Assembly (NCBI GenBank): GCA_015832175.1
Contig: WJXW01000002.1
Coordinates: 3,472,001-3,536,000 of the forward strand
Length of the DNA stretch: 64,000 nucleotides
Direction: 5' to 3'
Source of the DNA: Paraphaeosphaeria minitans
Lineage: Eukaryota; Ascomycota; Dothideomycetes; Pleosporales; Didymosphaeriaceae
Shown piece after piece: positions 56,632 to 64,000 of this stretch. Within the stretch, counting starts at the first letter, position 1. Each line of letters begins with the position of its first letter. The position numbers were made by a program, and so were the translations under genes. The notes under the pieces were generated by a model. It saw only the letters and a list, made by a program, of their open reading frames with translations. It was not told where the DNA came from and ran no database searches.

Positions 56632-57790
56632 ATGAGTGGTTTCCCGCCTCCATACCGTTTCTTTCAGACTGCGATTGCACCGCCTGACGATGATGGCTGT
56701 TCGATCGCTGCAAGCCCACCTTCCCCACCGTCGGACAGAGACCTCGATGTACATCCCCTCGACCCAGGTCTTCCCAATACGCCTTCTTCCGCAGATCAGA
56801 CCCCGGTGGCCAAGTGAGTTCAGCCCTCGCAGACCTGACAAGAGTACCACTGACGCAACCTGCAGCAACTCCATCGTAAAGGTAGTCGTCCGCATCAAAC
56901 CCGATCTCCCAGGCACTTCTGGAAGCCGCCGCAACACACAAGCAGTCCTTAGCACGTCTCCAACGACACAGCGCACTCTGTTCCTCCAGAAGTCCATCAT
57001 AAGCCGGCACTCCGCCCGGCTGCGCGTCACGTGCGAACCCGCTTCGAAGATACACGTGGACCTTGACGGCGGCACCTTCTCCCTCGCCGCCTTCCAGAAC
57101 TTCGTCGACTTCTCTCACAGCAACATCTACAGCGTTAACAAGAGCGCTTCGGACTACCACGTCATATACTCGCACGTCCAGGCCTGGCTGCTCGGCGCGA
57201 AGCTCGCAGCACCTACCTACCAAGCCGCTGCCCTGCGGGAGCTCTACACCTGGATCGAGCCGGCCCACAGCCCAATCCGCGCCGAGGACGTCGACTTCGT
57301 GTGCAGCAAGACGCCCGAAGACTGCATCTTGCGCGCCCTCTTCTTCGACGCCGTCGCGGCCCGCTGGACGCAGCTCAACGCCATCACCATCGGCGCGAAC
57401 CCCGTCTACAACTTCCCCCGCGAGACGGCACCCGAGCCATATGCTCAACTGGATCCGCCCCCGACCTTGACCTGGAAGGGCCTGTACTCCAAGCACCGCG
57501 ACTTCCGCAAGCGCACGGTAGGCACCGTGAAGGTACGCGACAGCCAGCGGGCTCGGCTCCTCCGTCCGGTGGAGGACTACATCACGGGAAAGGCGCGGCT
57601 GCAGGGGGAGGACTTTGTGAACGAGGTGGTTGTGGGTTCGTGGTTTGGGGATAGGGGGCTGGCTCGGCCGCGGCCAATGCCGTATGGTCGGCGGCGGGAG
57701 AGCGGTAGCGGGAGTCGTGAGGATCCGCGGCGGGGACGGTCGGCGGAGAGGCAGGTCGATGAGGAGTACATGACTATGGGGGACGCTTAG
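56632..57790 (+). CDS. BTB/POZ-like protein of unknown function
   Basis: Two exons (56632-56813 and 56866-57790) around a 52-base intron (GTGAGT donor, CTGAC branch, TGCAG acceptor) encode 368 aa. The first 60 residues are Pro/Ser-rich. From about residue 120, KIHVDLDGGTFSLAAFQNFV and then HVQAWLLGAKLAAPTYQAAA resemble the second half of a fungal BTB fold: a strand-helix part followed by the YxLAxKL-like helix seen in fungal BTB proteins. The C-terminus is Arg/Ser/Gly-rich and disordered. Such proteins often act as scaffolds or CUL3 adaptors, but I cannot say more here. TATA-like repeats (TATATATAT, about 56542-56550) lie about 85 bases upstream. It follows the small membrane protein on the same strand. 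Confidence 0.7.
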
Positions 57791-58991
57791 GTAGGTAGGG
57801 ATTGCGGGATGGGATTGGCGTGTGGATTGGGTTGGACATGGAGACTTGTTTGGCATTACTGCGTTTGATTCGCAAACATCGATGGAGTTGATTGTTGGGT
57901 GCCTGAGTGCATTTCAGCCGAAGCAAGGGCCAGCGAACCAAGTGGGATGGCAGACTGGATGCTCACATGCTGAACATGTGGTGTAGAATCGAGGTTGCAT
58001 ACGAGATGAACGGAGTTTAGCCTAGACGGTACGTACTTACCTACCTACCGTACCGTACCGTAAGTCCGTCATTCCTGCCTTCCTTTTCTCGCGCACACCG
58101 TGGACACCCTCATCCACCAACACCATGTCCCATCGGAATTACTAGGCTAGCTTTCAGTACATACTCTTATGTCTACCCAAGGCCATCCAAGACTCACTAC
58201 GATAGTGCTCGGGCAGACATTCCGCGTCAGCAGCCTTCTCCGAGACCCTTTGCCGAGCCTGGAATGTGCTTCAAGCGCTTGTACGCTGAGGAGAACGGCG
58301 TCTGGAGGCTACACAGATTGCCTTTACCCAATTGCTGGATTGCTTACCCCATACACGAACGGGCGCCAACCTATTGTTAAAGAAGGACGCATCATCTACT
58401 ACACATGACATGATTGTTACTACAAGAACAGCAGAAGTTGAAACAATCATTGTAAATTCTACACATGCTTATTTGACCTTCAGGAATATCAAGGTTTCCC
58501 CCTCCACGGAATTCGAACTCGATGCACCAGCCAAAAAAGAATCACCGTCCCGCTTCCCCACAGACCTATCGTTGGCCCGTTGCGCAATGTGCGTATCACT
58601 GAATGCGACACGAACGGTGCCACTGCGCAATGACAGCCGAGACACAAAATAGGCCAGCTGCACCTCAGAATGCTACGGAAACGTAGCGAGGTTGCCGAAA
58701 TCGCCTGATGGGAAGCGTACTCGTCGATGCCGATGAGGGTGAGGAGCTTGAGACCTGGCAACCAAGCTTCCACCCCATGACACTTGCCAGCGCACCAGCC
58801 AATCTCAGTTGTATATATATGTGTGAAGGTAACAGGTACACGCTGTTCATATCCTGGCGATTGCCTTGGGGCTTTTTTCCCCCTCGTATCTGAAGCCCAC
58901 CACTGCACCTGCCGCTTGACCTGCTTTCTCACCACCCTGCCGACACTATCAGCTTCGAATACCTACCGCGAAAGATTCGCCTCGACGGAAA
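57791..58991. other. intergenic, upstream of amino-acid permease
   Basis: 1.2 kb with only short ORFs. GGTA-type motifs occur at both 57788-57800 and 58027-58065, the latter mixed with GTACC units. A TATATATATG tract at about 58811-58820 lies 170 bases before the permease start. Confidence 0.5.
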
Positions 58992-60779
58992 ATGGACGAG
59001 CAACCTGAGCACAGGGTCTCGACTGAGAAATCTACAGCAGTGGGCGAACGCCAACTACACCGCGGCGACTATGGAGCGGAGACGGAGTTGCAGAGGCATT
59101 TATCGACTCGCCATGTCACCATGATAGCTCTTGGCTCGTCCATCGGCATGGGCTTGTGGCTAGGCTCCGGTAAGTCTCTTGCTGCAGGCGGACCGGTCGG
59201 TGAGTTGCCACAGACTGCAGAATGCGATGGGAGGGGGTGACAAAAGCTTACCGCAGGCCATGCCAGGTATCTTCCTGGGCTACATACTTGCTGGTTCGAT
59301 GGTATGGGCGGTTAGCCACTCGATCGGAGAGCTGGCCGTGCTCTACCCTCTCCCCTCGGCTTTCGTGCAATGGACCGGCAAATTCGTCAGCCCTTCGGCG
59401 GCGTTTTCGCTCGGTTGGGCATACTGTAAGTCTGTCGTCGCGATGCCGAACTTAGCCGTGAGGATCTGCATGCTGACAGGCGACAGGGTTCAATTATATC
59501 CTCACCGTTGCCAATGAGATTCAGGTTACTTCTGTCGTGATGGGTTTCTGGACGGACAGCCTTCCAAGCGCTGCATGGATCACCATTTTCTGGGCCGTGG
59601 TCGCTCTGGCAAATGTCTTCGGCGTCAAAGTCTTCGGCGAGATCGAGGTTGTCGGCGCATCGATCAAGTTTGGCTGGATCCTCGTGGTCATTGTCTCATT
59701 GATAGGTACGAATAGCTTGAGCAGCCATGCAAGCCGTCACTGATGCGACTGATATAGTTACCTCTGCAGGTGGTGCACCTGGCCACGGCCCGATCGGTTT
59801 CCGGTACTGGACGGACCCATTTACCCACGGGTTCAAGGGCTTTCTTTCGGTCATGCCGACGTGCATCTTCGCCATGGCGGGCTCGGAAAACTGTGGCCTC
59901 GTGGCTGCCGAGACGAAGAACCCCCGGAGGTCCGTCCCTCGAGCAGTGGGCTCAATTTGGCTGCGGCTATCGCTCTTCTACATCCTCGGAGCCATCATGG
60001 TCACCATCAACGTGGATCCCCGCAACAAAGACCTTTTCGGCCAGTCCGGCACGAATGCCTCTCCATTCGTAATTGCGTACCGAGAGGCTCATCTTCCCGC
60101 CCTCGCCCACATGATGAACGCGGTCATTCTGATATCCGTGGTCACAACCGGTGCCATCTACATTTACAGCGGCAGCCGCAACATCCTTGGACTCGCGCAT
60201 CTCGGCATGGCGCCAAAGCAGTTCAAGCACGCGGACGCCTCAGGCCAACCTTGGCCTGGTCTTGTCCTGTCCATCCTCCTCGGCGGCGGCCTTGCCTACC
60301 TGACTGTCAAGAACAGCTCCGCCGACGTCTTCTCTTGGCTGTCCAACATGACGTCGCTATTCACGCTGTTCGGCTGGGGCATGATCTGCCTAGCGCACAT
60401 TCGATTCCGTCGCGCCTGGCATGCCCAAGGCCGCTCCGACGCGGACCTCCCCTGGAGATCCTGGACCTACCCCTACGGTGCCTGGTGGGGTCTCATCTGG
60501 TGCATGGTTCTCATCGTCGTGGAGTTGTACCTGGCGGTCTGGCCGCTGGGCACACCGTCCTCCGCCAAAACCTTCTTCTCAAACTACGTTTCCGTCGTCG
60601 TCATCGTGGTCTTTTACTTGGGAGCGAGGCTGTACTATCGCGGCCCGTGGTGGATCAAGCTTACGGATATTGACCTGGATGCCAACAGGCGTTTCTACGT
60701 CGACACCGAGACGGAGAAGATGCTCAAGAAAGGTGTACGCGGCAAGGCGGAGAAGGCACTAGGCGTGTTGTTCAACTGA
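58992..60779 (+). CDS. amino-acid permease (YAT family)
   Basis: Four exons (58992-59199, 59267-59425, 59487-59705 and 59758-60779) encode 535 aa; introns of 67, 61 and 52 bases keep frame. It belongs to the fungal amino-acid/proton symporters of the APC superfamily: RHVTMIALGSSIGMGLWLGSG is the conserved first helix, HSIGELAVLYPLPSAFVQW the second to third, then FAMAGSENCGLVAAETKNPR, the well-known loop, and twelve membrane segments in total. The C-terminus is cytosolic and charged (VDTETEKMLKKG), as expected for a permease under endocytic control. In intron 1 the acceptor is the second of two AGs (59265-59266); the first would break the frame. It sits at the plasma membrane; which amino acids it takes is not evident. 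Confidence 0.9.
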
Positions 60780-61749
60780 AAAAGAGCATGCCGTCCTGAT
60801 AGGCCGTTCGGAAGAGCCGAGTCCTTCGTTAGGTCCATGCAACGAACGCACGCCGCATAGGGAGGACGCGACTCGCGCAAGAATGCAAATGCAATATGAG
60901 GGGTAGTATGAGAAGACATGCGGCACCTTCCTCGCCCCTCTCACGCATGCTTGTGGCTTCCATGTGAGCGTCCTACTTCCTGCCGCGCCAACGCCAGATC
61001 CCACGTCGTAGCATCCCCGACGTCCTCGCACACGACGGCTCGCTCCGCGTCCCAGCTCCAGTCCACGACAGCGTCGAAGTCACGACCATGGAGGCCGATG
61101 TTGTACTCTGGCATGGACAGTGTGGTACTTTGCCTTTGGGTTGTGGAGATATTCCAAGCTAGCCGGTATTCGGAGGTGGGTGGTACGGTACGCCAGGGGA
61201 CAGACAGGACGGGGCACAATCAGGTCGAGGAGTGCCAGACCCATGACGAGAGTCATGTCCACGCGCGACGGGGCCGCATATCTATCGCGTTCAGACCGCG
61301 TGGCGATACCTTTCGCAATCTACCTAGAGTAGTTATAGCAAGTCAATGCCTGAGTCATCTCAGTCTACAAACCCCTCAAGCAGATGCGCGCACCAGGAAG
61401 AGAATGTAATAATGTACTTTTACTTTCATTGACTTGTCTGTTCTTGTCGCAGAACAGCTACCAAATAAAGACGTCTAGCCTCGTATCCAAACCAGGCATG
61501 CTGTCCGTTCCGCACTGGAAGGTACCAGTCATGCATGTGCAATACAGTAGAAAACATTACAAAGACAAGAGGGGCCCAACATAGCCGAAGATGGCATAGA
61601 AAACCTCCCAAGATGGTAAAGGAGACTGGCTCCTTGCCATACGTCATGCCGCTAAGAAGTACATGTCCCAAGCATTGGACGATTGAAACCACAATGGAGG
61701 GAGGAAGTTGAGCATCTGTAGTGTTCGAAAGAACCGGAGTTTTTACCGC
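60780..61749. other. convergent intergenic region
   Basis: Lies between the 3' ends of the permease (plus) and the channel gene (minus). Only short ORFs without motif are present, so this is probably 3' untranslated sequence and spacer. Confidence 0.5.
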
Positions 61750-64000
61750 TTACGGACGGTACGAACGCTGCTCGTCCGGTGGCGGTGAAGTGGGGGACTG
61801 TGTGCGGTAAGGGTTTGTGCCCGCGTTCGAAGGCTCTGACCTCAGACCGCCGGATTGCTGCTGCTGCATGGCGGGAACGCGGGCATCATTTCGTGGGGGT
61901 GGGGGCACCATTGTCTGGTACTGATATTCCTCTATGTTTCCGGTTGAGATCGAGCTTGGTGAACCGGGCGTGCGCTGTACCGGAAGCGGTGGAGACGCGT
62001 ACGGATTTGCATAGTTCGAGCGTTGGGGCGATGGATTCACAACGAGAGGAAGTGGAGGCATGGCTTGCCTAGTCTCGGTGCTGTAGCCACTGGGAGTGGG
62101 TGCGATGGTAGCACCGCCCTTGCGGCGACCGCCACTGCTTGCCTTGTGCAAGAGACCACGAACTTCATCAATATCCGGACGATTACCGCTCATGCTTGGA
62201 CGGCCGTCCATACTCGGGCGGCCGATGGTGCTACCGTCGTCGCGTGCTCCCCAAGTATCATCGCGAACAGTGTCTATACCAGGCTTGCGGTTGTTGATCT
62301 GGTTGATAGCAGCGCCCTCGCTATCAGTGGTGAGGTAGTCGAATCCTGTAGACTTGACCGTGTCTTCGTTGTCATCTGGCTTCGATGTGGGATACAGACG
62401 GGCAGCGTCACTGTCGTCGAGAAACTTCTGTCGCGCTGACTCCGCGTGCTCAGGCGAGACAGCTACAGACCAGGAAGGCCTTTCGGCACTACCAAGAGCA
62501 GCGTCGCTACCACCAGGGCCAGCAATCGGAACCTTCCTTAGGCCGACGACCAGAGCACACATAAATTTGGACCTTCGGGATGCTCGAAGGCTCTCGTTAG
62601 ACCAGTTGCTCTTGTGGCGGATCTCGACGCGCAACTCGAGCTTGTTCATCTCGGCAATGCTCACGACCTCGACTTCAATATCCGGGTGGAAGTCACGAGT
62701 GTTGGCGGGCTCGCGTACGAAAGTCACCAGTTCCTGCTTAAGAGCGTTGACATCTTCAAAGGAGGTGCCGAAATCGCAGAAGATGGACACTTGCTCTCGC
62801 ATCGCCTTCGAACGCGTAATGTTCTCTACCCACAGATTGTTGAGGACGATATTGGGCGTTTGCACGATTTTGCCGTTGTTGACGCGCTTGAAGACGGTGT
62901 AAAGCAGAGAGATGTGCTCGACGGTGAATTGATCGACGCCAACATCGACGCGGTCGCCGATATCGTAGGGGTGCTTGACAAAGAGGAAAATGCAGGAACC
63001 GAGGACTTCCTGGCACGTGGCAGCGAAGACGAAGGAAAGAGAAAGTAGAGCCGTGGCAGAAGTCGCAAGAGTCGTGGTAAAGCTGGGGCTGAGGAAGCAC
63101 ACAATGACGAAAATGCAGACGATGGAAACAATGGTGAACAGAAGAGCATCGAGGGCGTTGATGGCCTGATCGACATCGTGCATGCTGGACGCGATTGACT
63201 TGCGCTCACGCCCAAATTCTGCCACTGTCATGATCATCTCCTCGAGGGAGATATCGCCGTTGCCGTCCCTGTCAAGGGCGCCAAAGCACTCCTCGGCCTC
63301 TTGCTGGCGACCAGCGCCCATGACATCTATCAAATCCTCCAAGTACAATTCGTTCTTGCCTTCGACCACAAATGACAGCCAAATGCGCCTGGCCAGGGCC
63401 TCAGCAGAGCGGTTGTGCTCGATAGCTTCCAAAACGATCGAATGAGCCGAGTTGGGATCGAAGACTTTCTTGCCAGTGATTTCTTGCGCGACGGCACCAA
63501 AGACACCCGTGACCTTGTCGCCAACACGTCCCACATTCTGCAACAGACGCATCGGCGTCTTTGAGCCCGAGCGATTGCGGCCCATTGTCGCTTTCCTGCT
63601 CCCGATGACGAAGGGCAGATTGTCCTGGACGATGTAGTCTTCTTCAGCGAATTCGTTGCAGTACTCGGGAAAGAGGGCGCGGGAGGCGTCATACATAACC
63701 CCCAAGAGATAGATGTTGTGTTTCGAGTCCTTGATCTTGGAATCGAACTGCTTCCTATGGTAGCTGATACTGATCAACTGGATGAGTACGCGTTCGGCAA
63801 GAATGATGCCGGTGCAAACCAGGAGAGCAAGCAGGACGGATCCCGTTTTGGTCATCCAGGTTGGCTCCTTCTCGGATGGTTGCACGATGAGGACCTGGTA
63901 TGTGACCTGGTTGACGATCATCCAGAGAACGAAAGAGAGCGGCTTCTCGAGAGCGGCAAGCAATTGAACATATTTCTTGATTCCGGGGCTGACGACGCCG
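61750..64000 (-). CDS. EF-hand MscS-type mechanosensitive channel, 5' end outside window
   Basis: The frame is open from the stop at 61750 to the right edge, giving about 749 codons of a longer protein; the N-terminus lies beyond the window. Order: two or three membrane segments, a cytosolic loop, a calcium-binding EF-hand (DRDGNGDISLEEM), a membrane pair with FVIVCFLSPSFTTTLAT and the pore-region helix, then the MscS beta domain (YDIGDRVDVGVDQFTVEHI and IVLNNLWVENITRS). A Ser/Pro/Gln-rich disordered tail of over 200 residues ends the protein. This is the layout of the fungal Msy1/Msy2 channels, which in fission yeast sit in the ER and limit calcium release during hypo-osmotic shock. No intron is needed in the part seen. 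Residue numbers are withheld because the start is missing. Confidence 0.88.
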   Translation of the reverse strand, partial: GVVSPGIKKYVQLLAALEKPLSFVLWMIVNQVTYQVLIVQPSEKEPTWMTKTGSVLLALLVCTGIILAERVLIQLISISYHRKQFDSKIKDSKHNIYLLGVMYDASRALFPEYCNEFAEEDYIVQDNLPFVIGSRKATMGRNRSGSKTPMRLLQNVGRVGDKVTGVFGAVAQEITGKKVFDPNSAHSIVLEAIEHNRSAEALARRIWLSFVVEGKNELYLEDLIDVMGAGRQQEAEECFGALDRDGNGDISLEEMIMTVAEFGRERKSIASSMHDVDQAINALDALLFTIVSIVCIFVIVCFLSPSFTTTLATSATALLSLSFVFAATCQEVLGSCIFLFVKHPYDIGDRVDVGVDQFTVEHISLLYTVFKRVNNGKIVQTPNIVLNNLWVENITRSKAMREQVSIFCDFGTSFEDVNALKQELVTFVREPANTRDFHPDIEVEVVSIAEMNKLELRVEIRHKSNWSNESLRASRRSKFMCALVVGLRKVPIAGPGGSDAALGSAERPSWSVAVSPEHAESARQKFLDDSDAARLYPTSKPDDNEDTVKSTGFDYLTTDSEGAAINQINNRKPGIDTVRDDTWGARDDGSTIGRPSMDGRPSMSGNRPDIDEVRGLLHKASSGGRRKGGATIAPTPSGYSTETRQAMPPLPLVVNPSPQRSNYANPYASPPLPVQRTPGSPSSISTGNIEEYQYQTMVPPPPRNDARVPAMQQQQSGGLRSEPSNAGTNPYRTQSPTSPPPDEQRSYRP

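Noticed and set aside
56537..57856. 439-codon minus-strand ORF opposite the BTB-like gene
   Set aside because: Its composition is that of an antisense shadow of GC-rich coding DNA. The plus strand has a coherent spliced protein.
58520..58610. Possible tRNA on the minus strand (B-box-like GTTCGAATTC)
   Set aside because: The A-box candidate is poor, spacing is too long, and no acceptor stem closes it.

Overview
This is a window of nuclear DNA from a filamentous ascomycete (Pezizomycotina; Dothideomycetes is my best guess, not proven). The grounds are genes cut by short introns of about 46-83 bases with GT...AG ends and CTRAY-like branch sites, many divergent gene pairs, two fungal Zn2Cys6-type regulators, MFS and YAT-type permeases, and fungal versions of AP-2 alpha, Rad26, SmgGDS and an EF-hand MscS channel. 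I saw no rRNA genes, no recognisable transposon proteins, no bacterial-type operons and no CRISPR.

Layout. 0.9-4.6 kb: Rad26/CSB repair translocase (-). 5.1-12.1 kb: a decayed block holding a fructosyl-amino-acid oxidase (-), a divergent UNC93-like transporter (+) and a CorA-like membrane protein (+); each keeps family sequence from end to end or nearly so, but each carries in-frame stop codons that no plausible intron removes. 12.2-12.9 kb: DJ-1/PfpI protein (-). 14.8-17.1 kb: two unknown ORFs, the second with an apparent one-base frameshift. 17.7-30.1 kb is the dense, conserved part: an unknown protein with SPLK/SPTK motifs (-), an OXLD1-type mitochondrial protein (+), DPM3 (-), SmgGDS-like armadillo protein (+), a four-exon Cys-rich metallothionein (+), AP-2 alpha adaptin (+) and a NADAR-domain protein with a GC-AG intron (+). 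30.8-38.8 kb: a Zn2Cys6 regulator (-), an ER-type single-pass protein (-), minisatellites, and a second regulator with half a zinc cluster (+). 38.8-46.3 kb: a gene desert with nested simple repeats. 46.3-47.6 kb: Ran1/Sks1-like kinase (+). 47.6-53.8 kb: a second gene desert. 53.8-64 kb: MFS transporter, small unknown membrane protein, BTB-like protein and amino-acid permease (all +), then an MscS channel (-) that runs off the right edge.

How the genes relate. Most are unrelated housekeeping genes. Two local stories stand out. The divergent Amadori-compound oxidase and transporter look like a small uptake-and-oxidation unit that has been lost. The metallothionein and the split genes (DPM3, DJ-1, NADAR, the second regulator) become visible only when splice sites are read by hand. 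All exon boundaries given are my own readings from sequence and family knowledge; no RNA data or database search was available.
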